Shown here piece by piece: positions 1-11,486 of a DNA stretch of 64,000 nucleotides. Below the pieces are notes generated by a model, which made no database searches, was not told where the DNA came from, and worked only from the letters and a program-made list of their open reading frames with translations. The translations under genes were made by a program, and so were the position numbers. How positions within the stretch are numbered: position 1 is the stretch's first letter; each line of letters begins with the position of its first letter. The stretch is from Prostheceraeus crozeri (taxonomy: Eukaryota > Platyhelminthes > Polycladida > Euryleptidae): positions 496,001-560,000 of the forward strand of contig CAJQUW010006967.1 in the NCBI GenBank assembly GCA_907163375.1, in the 5' to 3' direction.

Positions 1-2297
1 GAGCGGTGAAGAAGAAGCTCATGGAGGATTTCAACTAAGATGAAAGATATGGAAATTAAAGGATGATGGAAGTAGAAGAAAGTTCGAATACAGCCGTGAA
101 TATGGGACACATGGGACTGTATCGACACAGAACATGCATGGCAGAAGGTGCGCGACTAAACCCTGTTGAAAGCGGGGACCAGGTTCGTCCCCTCGTGTGG
201 CATGGGAATCAGAGCACCAAATACATGGGTGACTGGAGTTGGTAAGTTGAGAGACGATAATTAAACGACAAGAGATGCACGAAGTTCAAGGCTTGGTATC
301 AGGCGAAAGGCACAACGACTGATGAAGAATCAATGCATCTTGCGTAACGTGGCTGCAAAGACGGCAAGCAAAAAAGAGCCGGGCGCGCGCACAACATATC
401 ATGTGAGAGAAGCAACATCACTGAACAGCTGCATACAAACGAATGACCAACGGACAGGTAATTCAGAGATTGCATAAGGCAGTTGGTTGAATGAGAGCGC
501 AGATGTCACTGGAGTGAACAGTCTGAAAGACGACGGTGGAAATGTTCGTCGTTAGATCCTGACTATGGTGATGAAGAGGTGGAAGATGTACATGGAGAGT
601 TTGCTGAACGAGGAGACTGTCTGGGATGGGAAGGTGACTGATGAATGTGTACGACTGCCCAATGGAGTATATCCAGAAAGTGGAGGTCGAGAAGGTGACG
701 AATCGTAAGAAATGAAAGTGAGGAAAGCAGGCATGGCTCGACGGGGGTTGTCAGTGAGAATTGTTACGCGCCGCTGGAAAGAAAGGAAGTAAGAATGCTG
801 ACTGACATCTGAACCTTCTGTCGCGAGCTCGGGAAGAATCCCAAACGACCTGGACCTCTGATGCACTATAATACTTTTACAAAGCGGCAAAGGGTGATCC
901 ACAGGAATGTGGGACATATCGAGCGATTCAAGTTGGCTGTGAACACATGGATATGAAGGTGCCTGACGTGAGCGGGTTATTGAACGAAAACTGAGGAAAG
1001 GGTGAACATCGACAGCATGCAAATGGGATATGCCTGTCAAGGGTACGTCTGACTGCTCTCTTCGTGGTTCGACGCTTGCAGGAAAAGTAATATGGACAAG
1101 AAGAATGAACTGTTTTAAGCCTTCGTAGTCTCAAAAAGGCTTTCGTCGTCTTCAGCACTTTGTGCACGAGTGAAGAGGTGGTGAGCTGGGCTCATGCCGG
1201 AAGGAGGCAGTTCGTGTGGAGTGGACTTGTAAATGCGGTGATGTCAAATGTATTGATGAGAGCGAGAACAAGTTGTGGAAAACGAAGCACGGAGTTAGCG
1301 AATGAAATTCGATGTTGGAGTGGGCGTGTATCCAAGGGTTCATGTGCTGAGTCCTTTCTGTTTGTAGACGTAATGGAAGTACCTTGACAAGCGAATTCCG
1401 AGAATGGTCTCCCATGGGATTGCTATACGCGGATGTGATAAGGGTTTTTGGTCGGCTTAAAAGCATGATGGTTTTAAGTGAGAAAGTATGCCTGGTGGAA
1501 AGAATGCATAGAGTCAAAGGATTGAAAGTTAACCATTGCTCGAATACAAAAATGTTGGCATCAGGCAGAAGCTGTGGCACGAGAAAGATCCAGGACTAAA
1601 TATAATACGCCGGCCATGTCGCGATGTCGGGAAAAAGGCGTAGGCACGACTCGATCAAGTGCACTGAGTGTGAGAGGCGGATTCACGGCCGATGCTCTGG
1701 GTTGCCCGTTCCCACATCGGAGCTCTCAGCCATGCTGCAACATTCGATGTAGCAAATGCAGAAGTAGACAGGTGGGAGGCAACGCAAACCAACAACCAGC
1801 ACTGAAGTTGTAGATGGGAGCGCCAGCATCGACATGAAGTATAAGATCGTTTATGCTATCTCCGGAGATGTCACGATTTGCGAAACGGAGGTGCAAACAC
1901 AGCATCGATTGCAAGGACCCGCTGGTGCGTGGCGCAAATTCAGAGATCGCCTGGGCTGGATGGGAAAAGAGGACAAACCGCTGCGTGGTGAAAGGAAAGA
2001 TCTATGCTGCCTGAGTTCGAGTGTGATGGTTTATGGCAAGTGAAACGGTGGAGGAAATGACAGAAAAGAGACAGATGGTTGAGGACTAGAGCGCGACCCA
2101 GAACGGAAGATGGTGCAAGGATGTGTGGAGCAGCATGAGAGACGAGCACCGATAGTGATTGAGCTGTTGAGACGAATTGGTCTGGTATTCGGACGAGTGA
2201 AAGGTGGTACGAAGAGATCGACTACGATTGGATGGGACATGTTTTTTACGGAAAGATGTGATGCTGATTCAGGTCTGCTCGAGACAAAATTAGAACT
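1..2297 (+). mobile_element. LINE copy A, interior (linker, RT, Cys-rich tail)
   Basis: Interior of a non-LTR retrotransposon, matching copy B (from about 9000) almost base for base apart from many one-base indels. The start corresponds to the linker between endonuclease and reverse transcriptase. Traces of the RT lie near 1120-1145 (SLKKAF, from the motif xDLxKAFDR) and near 1410-1440 (LLYAD, the YADD box). A Cys-rich segment follows at about 1600-1790 (IRCSKC), then a C-terminal stretch to about 2260 that breaks off at the A/C-rich block. The frame changes every 50-200 bases, so no product can be made as written. I infer sequencing error more than old decay, because copy A and copy B share long identical words. 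The clade is uncertain (CR1/L2-like or RTE-like). Confidence 0.8.
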
Positions 2298-4223
2298 GAA
2301 CAACAAAATACCAAACAATTGCAAACAAGCATTAGAACACCTACATTACTCAATCTTACAAAAAGCAGAAAAAGAACAATACAATTATAAGAAAAAAAAC
2401 AACGCTATACAACCACCAAGCAAAAGCACAAGCTCAAGTGTATATACAAAATAAAGAGACATCAAATGATAACAAAACAATAAGTAAGCAACGCCAAATT
2501 AACAAAGCAAAAAAAATACAAAGGCAGACAACAACACAATAAAAAAAATCGGAATCTAATAGTGCATAAACAAAAAAGGGGCGGGTGGGTAAAAAAAATA
2601 ACAAAAAAAAAAACTCCATAGCCTTGAATCAGAAAAACAAAATAAAAAAAGGTAAAGAACCGTTTCACTAAAAAGCATACAACATCGAAATAACACACAG
2701 CAAAATAAACAACACCACGACAAGGTCATATAAAACCCTAAACCAAAAAATAAGAATCAAACAACTAACAAACATTGGAGAAAAATGACAACGAATATTA
2801 AAACTAAATAAAGAAAAAAAAAAAAAAATAAATAATAAAGAAAACGAAAAAATTAAAAAACTAAAAAAAACACCAGCCAATCTCAAATAAACAAAAAAAC
2901 AAGAAACGATACTAAAAAAAAAAAATTAAAAAAAAAAAATTAAAAAAACGAAACAAACATCACACATAAAGCAAAACAAATAAAGATACACCAACAAACA
3001 TAACAAGAATAAAAAGAAACAAAACTACACGGAAAAAAAACAAAAATACCAACACAATAAACAAATAACCATAAAATTTAACAAAGACACACCACTAAAT
3101 AACAAAAGCAAAAATCATGAAAAAAACAAATTAAATCAACGAAACAAACATCACAAACAAATATTAACCAAGAAAAACTATCAAAACAATACTAATAAAA
3201 GAAACAAACAAAAACATAAATAATTCAACCCAAAAAAACAAAAAATAATCCAACTAAAAAAAAAATAACAGAAACAAACAAAAAAAAAGAAATAAACAGC
3301 ACAATAAACTCAGAGATTATATTAAAATATAAGAGTGTGGAATAAGTCCACATAACACAAAAATAAAAAAAATTTGACGGAGAATAACACAAAGAGCAAA
3401 ACTACCAACATAATAAAACAAAAACAACGAGCAACAATACATAACAAAAATAAACAGCAACAAAAAAAAACACACGATGCAAAATAACTAAGAAAAAAAC
3501 AAACAATAAATAAAACATTGTGCACGGTTATACGTACTTCCATCCGCGGCAAAATCAAACAACAACATAGAAAAACCCAGAAATAAAAAAAATCAACACA
3601 AACACAACAAACAAAATTGCCCACAAAAAAAAAAAAGCCCCAACTCCCAATAAAAAAAACAACAAGGGCATAACAATCACAAAACAACATCACACAATAA
3701 ACATAAAGCTAAAAAAAGAAAACAAAATCCATCAAACCAACCAAAATAACAATAAACAAAGATAACAAAAATACCGAAGATCAGAGAAATAAAAAATAAA
3801 GAGCACCAAAACCACCTCAAAATTCGACAAAGTGAATCACCAAAAAAACTATACTGTGGAAAAAGACATAAATCAAAATCAAAAACAAAAAAACCACATC
3901 AAAAAACAAATTATAAAAGGACGAGCAACAATATCAGATTCACACAAATAAAAAACACATAACAAATAACCAACAAACCAAACAAAACTCTAAACAACAA
4001 CAAAAATAACAATCACCATTAACCATTAAGTGTGAACCAAGATACATAACTAACAACGATCAACATTCAAACAAAGAAATAAAAAAAACAACAATCATAA
4101 AACAAAAAAAAAAGACCCATTAACATAAGGCCACAAACAGACCCAACAAAGAACAACAAAAAGGAACACCCCCCACCCCACACCCCCCCCCCCAACCCTC
4201 CCACACCCTCCCCCCCTCCCACC

Positions 4224-4266
<43 letters not shown>

Positions 4267-7200
4267 ACCCCCCCCCCCCCCACCCCCCCCCCCCCCCCCC
4301 TCCCCCCCCACCCCACCCCCCCCTGTCCCCCCCCAACCCCCCTTCCTCGGACTCAACAAACCCCAAAGAGAACCAAAGAAAGAGAAACCCAAGCATAGAC
4401 CAGTCCACCATAATCAAAATAAGAAATAAGATCATGAGGTATCACAAAAAAACAAACCAACACTAGACAAATTAAAAAAAAGACAAAGAAAAATAAACTT
4501 CATATGTAAACTACAAAAATAAATATAAACAAATAAGTGGGACGGAAAAACAATAATAAAAAAACACAAAAACAAAAAAAAAATACACCAGAAACAACCA
4601 AACTACAAAGTAGCCCCCCACAAACAAAAAAAACACAAAACAACCAACACATTCAAGTGTACCAAAATAAGTGCGTGTGAAACCACCCGCGGCTTCCCCC
4701 CCCACCCCAAAAAATACAAAGACTAAAACAATAAAAGTAAACCACCACATAAACAACAAGGTGAAAAAAACAAATAAACAAGAACAGTGCAAAGAAATGG
4801 ATCATGTCCAAAGTATCTCCCCACACCCCCCTCCTCCACACTCCCCCACATAAAACCCAAACAAACAAACAGACAAGAACGAAGCCAAGACAACCATGAA
4901 AACCAAACCCACATATAAGTGAAAATCAATCAAACGGATGAAGCCATAATCAACAACCAAGTGAAAAAAACTGTAACTCCATAGGTAGGACCGCTATGTC
5001 CTACAATTAAAGACTATGAATGTCTAACGCGGTGCGCTCAAATACAAGCAAAAAAACACTAAGACCAAAGACGCAAAACAATACACAAAAAATAATGTCA
5101 AGTAAAACAAGTGACGAAGATAAAAATGATGAACAAAACAAACATACACAGCAAAAGCATAACAAGGAAAAACACAATAGGCAAAAAGTAACAGTAGAAC
5201 CCATATAAGTGTAAGGGAAAAAAAACTGCACCGAAGCAAAAGGATGACAGTCAAAAAAATAACACAGACCCTAAAACCCAAAAAACAAATACCACAACTA
5301 TAAAAAAAGACAACAAAAAATTACAACAAACAACAAATAAACCTCAAAAACAAACCATACACAAAACATACCATATACCAAAACAAGGACAGGAAAGCAA
5401 AATACACAACAGAAACCAAACATACCAAAATAATAAAAATATAAAAGAACGATATTCATAAGTCACAGAAGAAGCACATGACAAAAAGGAAAAACAAAAT
5501 TCCCAATAACCCCAACATCTAACAACAAAAAAAGGAAACAAACAAAAAATTACTCGCCAAAGATATACAAAATGGGAAACCCACCAAAAATCGAAATATT
5601 CAAACCCAAATCCGCCTAGCAATCCAATTATACACCCAAACAACACAAAATATGAAAAAAACAACAAAATATAAAAATAGCGTCCATACAACATAAAAAA
5701 TCTAGCAGCAAACTCGCAGTGGAACCAGGCATACAACCCACAAAATAATACCAAAAAAAAAACCGTTACACAAAAACCCAGACGCCAACAAAATAATGAT
5801 CCCAGTGTAAAAAGCAATCCACGCAAAAAAATAAAAAAACTGAAAAATTAATAAAAATAAAGAGCCCCAAACCCATAACAAAACAGAGAAAAAACTAAAA
5901 ACAAAAAACAGGAAAAACAAACAACAGGAGGGGAAATGTGCCGGAAAAATCAAAACATAATTATATCAACCTAAAAAATCACCAAAACTAGTAACTAATC
6001 AGGTGAAACACACACATATAAAAAAAAAACAATCCCCTGCACAAAACCTCAAAACAAAACAACGATTCCATGTACAATATAGAAAGTGTCAACAAAAAAA
6101 AAGTCAATAAAATATTATAGCACCTTTAAAACAAAATAAAAAAAAAAATAAATAGGAAAAAATGCAAAAAAAAAAAAAACCAAAAATAAGCAAATAAAAT
6201 AGACCACCCACATAAATAAACAGCCCGAAAAATGACCTAAAAAAAGCTACAAATATAACAAAAATCCGAATAAATAAATCCGTAAAAAATGATCAAAAGT
6301 AACAAACAAGTAGCCAAAGAAAGAAAAAAAAATCAATCAAAAAACCACACACTAAATGTGTAAAATGAGAAGACTATACGAAAAGACCAAGCAAAAAATC
6401 AATATTAAAAAAAAAGGACAAAAACAAAAAAAGCAAAAAAGCCTCTAAATCTACCAAAAAAGGAACAACCCAACCACAACAGAAAACCAAAATGAAAAGC
6501 AAAGACATTTAACCAAGAAAAAATAACCAGGACACCACCAAACCAACAACATCAAAAAAACACAATCAGACGAATTGCAAGCAAAGTTGAATGATATCCG
6601 GCACTATATAAACTGGATTCTACTAATACAATGAGAGCAAATAAATTAACACACATTTGCACACACCACAATAACATAAAATAAATACAAACAGGCAATC
6701 GCAGCATGCAAACCTAAGAAATCCGTCTGTACGTGTACAGAAACCACACACCAACGTGCTCTCCTCTTCCCTACACACCTCTACTCAGTGCCCAAAAAAT
6801 AGAAAAACTGCAACAAAAACAAAAGCATTCACGGTAAAAATTTAACACAAAAAACGCAATGACAACCCAAACAAACCAAAATACAATCACCAACAAAACC
6901 AAACACCATCACCAACAAACAACTCGTAAAAGAATTAAAAAACATACCACACATTACAATCCCAGAAGAAAAAAATAATAAGACAAAAATACAGACCTAA
7001 AAAACTCAACCAGAATAACGAAACACATGAAAAACAAGCGACAAAAGAACCGCCCCTCACTCAAAAAGAAAAAACCCCCAGCCAAAAACAACATAGGCAG
7101 CAAGACAAACAAATAATAAATACACTCGTATATGAAAAAAGAACTACAAATAAAATAAAACAGACAATAAAACCCAAATAAAACAATACACTCAAAAAGC

Positions 7201-7317
7201 ATACAAGTACACCCAATCAGGAATGAGAGAGTTAACTCCAAAATTTCGTAACAAATAAAACTAAAAACATATAATCTGCGTAAATAACAAAATAGCAACA
7301 AAACACAATACAAGTGC
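2298..7317. repeat. 5-kb A/C-rich low-complexity block
   Basis: About 5 kb made almost only of A and C, with scattered G and T. It has no fixed repeat unit; short words such as AAAACAA recur irregularly. It interrupts LINE copy A, whose sequence stops at about 2290 and resumes at about 7318 with roughly 25 bases of the element missing. Long frames on the minus strand are rich in Phe, Leu, Val and Cys and are a product of composition. It could be a very large simple-sequence expansion or an artefact of unpolished reads. Confidence 0.75.
4168..4343. repeat. poly-C tract inside the A/C-rich block
   Basis: About 175 bases of nearly uninterrupted C with a few A and T. It would be a G-quadruplex-forming run on the minus strand. 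The glycine-rich frames read across it are compositional and not genes. Confidence 0.9.
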
Positions 7318-7560
7318 ACAGGACAGATGCGAATGTTCCTGGGAGTGAAGAGAGAGAGGAAGGACCAAGAACAACATGGAGCCAAGTAGCCGTAGGATAA
7401 GGAATGCGAGAAGTTGGATTGACGCGCGGGCGGATGCCGATCACTGATCGAGTTCCGTAGGAGATAGAAAGCAGCTGTCGACTGGACGTGACGGCCCCAA
7501 CCCCGCGCAAGCGGGGAGAAAACGGCCGTAAAACGGGGACTGATTGTGAGTGAGTGTAGG
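7318..7560 (+). mobile_element. LINE copy A, 3' end
   Basis: This resumes the C-terminal coding part of the LINE (bases for PGS-ERGRPRTTWSQ and then REVGLTRADADD, in broken frames). It continues through the 3' end, which contains a GCAGCTGTCGACTGG word and a short hairpin CCCCGCGCAAGCGGGG, and finishes in a TGAGTGAGTG microsatellite-like tail. The same 3' end recurs at 16376-16471, which confirms that both are ends of one family. Confidence 0.8.
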
Positions 7561-7939
7561 GGGGCTGAGATGTCACGTCCCACGTGTCTTACGGTCCAGG
7601 TGTCGACCCCTTTCGGACTATGCTTGGTGCGTGCTTGTAGGTCGTGCCCCTGGATGCTATCGGTTGCAGGTCTCGACCCTGGGATTACTTCGATAGTAAC
7701 CAACAACCCACCGAGTCGGGCCCGGTTTAAGCCCAGAAGAGCCTTGGTCTAATAACCAAGGGCGAGACAACCGGCGACCGAAGATCAAAGAGCCACTCAC
7801 ATCATTTTCTCACTAGCTTGAACCCCCCCCCCCCCCCCCCGCCTCCCCCCCCCCGACCCCCCCCCCTCCCCGATCCACCCCCAAAATCCAGGGAAGCGAC
7901 TGTCCAGTAAACTGGCGGCGACCTGGTCAGTCAAACCTC
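7561..7939. other. GC-rich junction between LINE copies, with poly-C
   Basis: GC-rich DNA that starts directly after the 3' tail of copy A and runs into the first recognisable sequence of copy B. Runs of C lie at about 7827-7875. It may be the upstream part of the copy B 5' UTR, which would make the two copies a direct head-to-tail pair, but nothing in it is decisive. Confidence 0.4.
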
Positions 7940-8239
7940 TGCGTCTAGGTGGCATCCACCGGCAAGTTTGTACTGCTTCTGGTTCTGCATCGACAAGGGG
8001 TGTGTAGAATATCTTACACGGTTGGGGTGCGTCAGGAAGGGATCCGGCCCGTTAAACGGGCTTCATTCAAATCTTGTCCCAGGACAGTTGCAAAGGCAAT
8101 GGGCGAGGGGTACAGCCTCGAAGAACCCTGTGGGGGTCCTCTTCTCTTCCTCGTTAAACTCAAGATGAGGGACCCGGGCGATGTGACGGCAGGTTTACTC
8201 CCAAAAAATGATGGCTGCACGCCTGAGGTCCGGAATCCA

Positions 8240-8900
8240 AAGCCCCGGTTTTGTACGTTTCTGGTTCGTGGAAATGTTGAAAAGCATGTTGGAAGGTCTG
8301 CAGAAAGTCGTTGTGAAAACGCTGTCGAGACGGAAGATGATGTCTGTTGTGTGCAGGAAACGCGTGGAGGGGTGCACGTGCGAGGCTTAGCTGAAGGGCG
8401 ATCTTGCAATTATAATTCTTTTGGCAAGGACGGGCTGATGGACAGCCACGGGGTGGTGATTCCTATTGAAGAGCTTGTGACAAAGTGTTGCGTTTGAAGC
8501 TACAGTGAAAAGACGTATGTTTGGTACCGCAGGGTTGATCGGAAAGTGCTTGGTTAATGTGATCTCTGGCTATGCGCCACAAGTCCGGTAGAAGTAACTG
8601 AAGGAAAAGATGAGATCTGGGGCAGCGTGCAGATGTGTTGATTGGATTGCAATAGAACCAGAGAAGATAGTTTTTGGTGGTGATCTGAATGGGCACGTAG
8701 GACAAGCCAGCGTCTGGGTATGAAGGTGTGCACGGCCGGGCATGGATTTGGAGAGAGAAAATGCGTGAAAGGCGAAAGAATCTAGAATGCGCTGGATCTA
8801 TGGAAAATGATCGTTTGCCAATACCTACTTCGAAAAGTCCAATGAGAAGCTGAAGACCTACTCTCCTCGGGTGGTACATCTACTCAGTGGCTTTACTGCT
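8240..8900 (+). pseudogene. LINE APE-type endonuclease domain, broken
   Basis: This encodes the apurinic-endonuclease-like domain that nicks the target in target-primed reverse transcription. The motifs seen in order are VRGNVEKHVGRSAE near 8270, DDVCCVQETRGG near 8340 (the catalytic Glu region), GVVIPIEEL near 8455, ISGYAPQV near 8560 and VFGGDLNGHVG near 8680 (the Asp-x-Asn box). The motifs lie in at least three frames, so the domain cannot be translated as written. The order and wording fit animal LINE endonucleases of the kind often labelled craniofacial development protein 2-like in databases. Confidence 0.75.
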
Positions 8901-9942
8901 GATACCCGAAGCAGGGGTACCAGAAAGTTCCTGAAAGACGACGAAGCTCTTCCTTGGGAGGAAGCAGTGCACAACTCGCCGCTATATGTGTCGATCTAAC
9001 CGATGGAAGGAGCGAGAAAGAAGAAGCATGGAGGCTTTCAACCTAAGATGGGAAGATCCTGGAAATTAAAGGATAGATGAATATGTAAGAAGAAAGTTCG
9101 AAAATTGCGTGAAATATGGACACCTAAGGACTGTATAGACACCGGACACTGCATGGCAGAAGGCGCGCGGAACCTGTTGAAAGCGGGGCGACCGGTGTGT
9201 GAGATGGACAAGAGCACCCACCCCAAAAGGACATAGGCGAGACCTGGTGGTGGACGTTGAAGAGAATGATCACGACAAGGCAGCGCGAAGTTCAAGCTTG
9301 GTGTCAGGCGAAATGGCACGACTGATGAAGAATCAATGCATCTTGCGTACGTGGCTGCAAAGAAGGAGAGCCAAAAAGATACGTGGCGCGCGCCCAATAT
9401 CAAGAGAGAAGCAAACTTCACAGAACAGCCTGCTACAAACCGACGGACAACGACCGGTATTCAGGATTGCCAAGCCAGTTGGTGAAGAGAGCAGGGGCGA
9501 TGTCACTGGAGTGAACTGTCTGAAAAGACGAAGGTGGAAAATGTCTGTCGTAGATATGCTATGGTGTTGAAGAGGTGGACGCTTGTACATGGAGAGTTTG
9601 CTGACCGAGCGACTGTCTGGGATGGGATGGTGACCTGCTGATTGGTCGAAGGCCCAATGGTGTATATCACAGAAGTGGGAGGTTGAAAGGCGATCGAAGA
9701 AATGAAAGTGAGAAGCAGTGGCCGACGGGGGTTGTCAGTTGAGATCGTTACGCGCGCTGCACGAAAGGGGCTAAGAATGATGACGGACATCTGCACCTTG
9801 TCGCGAGTCGGGAAAGAATCCAATCGACCTGGACCCGAGCCATATAATACCTATTTTCAAAAGGGAAAGGTGATCCACCTTGAATGTGGGTAATATCGAG
9901 CGATCAATTTGCTGGAAAATGGAATGACAAGGCTGCTTGATC

Positions 9943-10070
9943 GGAGGTTTAGCTTTTGTCGTTATTTTTCTTACTTGTCTCATAACCTTTTATCCTATCG
10001 TGTTCTCTTATTGTGTGTTTAGTCCTTCTGTACACTTTATTTTCTTATATTGTATTGACTATTGGACCGA
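9943..10070 (+). other. T-rich insertion in LINE copy B
   Basis: About 125 bases rich in T and C that are absent from copy A, where the flanking bases are contiguous (near 950-990). Its composition differs sharply from the A/G-rich LINE around it. No terminal repeats or target duplication are evident. Confidence 0.5.
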
Positions 10071-10094
10071 CACTGAGAGGAAAGGGGTGAAACT

Positions 10095-10850
10095 TCGACT
10101 AGCATGCAACTGGGTTTCATGCCTGGCCAAGGGTACGGACAGTTCTATCTTCGTGGTTCGACAGCTGCAGGCAAAGTATATTACCAGACAAGAAAGAAAG
10201 AACTTGTTTTATGCATACGTAGATCTCAAAAAGGCTTTCGATCGTGGTGTGCGAGAGAGGGGGTTAGTTGGGCTCTGAGGAAGCTGCGGCAGTCGATAGG
10301 TGTCTTGTAAATGCGCGGTGATGTCAATGTTGAGAGTCGAGCTCGAGAACAGTACGTGAAAACGAAGCAAGGATTAGCGAAGAATTCGATGTTGGATCGT
10401 GGGGTGCCTCAAGGTTTCTGTGCTGAGTCCTTTATTGTTGTGTAGCCGTAATGGAAGTCTTCGACAAGCTCGAATACAAGAGAAGGTCTACCTGGGAAGA
10501 TGCTATACGCGGATGATTTGGTTTGGGTGGCTAAAAAGCATTGATGGGTTCTAAGAGAAGAAAGTATGCGGTGGAAAGAATCTTAGAGTCCCAAGGGATT
10601 GATATGTTAACATTGCAAAGACCAAAATGCTGGCATCAGGCAGCAGCAGTGGCACACGAAGAAAGCGAAAGATAGTCCGAGGGCAACAATGGCCATGTGC
10701 CGATTTGTGGACAAGGGTAGGCACGAACACGATCAAGTGCACTGAGTGTGAAGGCTGGAATCACGGGCCGATGCTCTGGGTTGGCACGTTCCCCCTTCGA
10801 GACTATCAGCATGCGCAACATCATTCGATGTAGCCAAATGCGAAGCACAG
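10095..10850 (+). pseudogene. LINE reverse transcriptase core and Cys-rich tail, broken
   Basis: The RT palm is recognisable from MQLGFMPGQG (10104), RQLQAKYI (about 10160) and YVDLKKAFDR (about 10205-10245), the last carrying the first catalytic Asp. The YADD box is read from LYADDLVW at about 10500. A Cys-rich segment follows at about 10690-10850 with WPCADL, VGTNTIKCTEC and WNHG, similar to the zinc-knuckle-like C-terminus of this LINE type. Frames change several times, as in copy A. Confidence 0.72.
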
Positions 10851-11486
10851 GGTGGAGGAAACGCCACCCACCAACCAGAACTGAAGTTGTCAGATGGAGC
10901 CAGCATCGACAGAGAGATCGTTTGCTATCTCGGAGGCTTTTTCGTCATCGATGGAAACGGAGGTTGCAAAACTGCCTCGATGCAAGGACCCGGCTGTGCG
11001 TGCGCAAAATTCAGAGCGCTGCTGGGTCTGTTGCGGAAAGAGGGACATACCGCATGGTGTGAAAGGAAAGATCTTATGTGCCTGTGTTCGAAGTGTGATG
11101 GTTTAGGCACGTGAAAACGTGGGGAATGACAGTGAAGAGCGATGGTGAGACTAGAGCGCGACTGAACGGAAGATGGTGCGATGGATGTGTGGAGCTAGCC
11201 ATGAAGCCCGAGCACGAGTGCATGACGCAGTTGAGACGGATTGGGTCTGAGTTTCCGGTTTGGACGAGAAGTGGTACGAAGAGATCGACTAAGATGGATG
11301 GGACATGTTTTCACGGAAAGATGATGCCCTGATTGGTGTGAAGAAGTGCCATCGGAGATCGAAGTTCCTGGGAGAAGTGAGAGAGGAAGGCCTAAGAACC
11401 ACATGGAGCCAAAGTCGAGGAGGAAGGAAATGCGAGAAGTTGGATTGACGCGGGCGGATGCCAAAGATCGAGTTGTTGGAGAGGAA

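Larger units (their letters stand above)
7940..11486 (+). mobile_element. LINE copy B (5' UTR to C-terminal region)
   Basis: Second and fuller copy of the same LINE. It contains a presumed 5' UTR (7940-8230), an APE-type endonuclease (about 8240-8900), a linker shared with copy A from about 9000, the RT core (about 10100-10560), a Cys-rich segment (about 10690-10830) and a C-terminal stretch to 11486, where a purine-rich block cuts in. The element's last bases are at 16376-16471. All domains are broken by small indels. Relative to copy A it also carries a T-rich insertion at 9943-10070. Confidence 0.82.

Noticed and set aside
2434-7706. Hydrophobic Phe/Val/Leu/Cys frames that could look like membrane proteins, and Gly-rich frames at 4067-4435
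   Set aside because: They arise from A/C-rich and poly-C composition and have no recognisable domain.
7949-8497. 182-codon + frame as a host gene
   Set aside because: It contains the start of the LINE endonuclease (VCCVQETRGG) and runs out of frame soon after.
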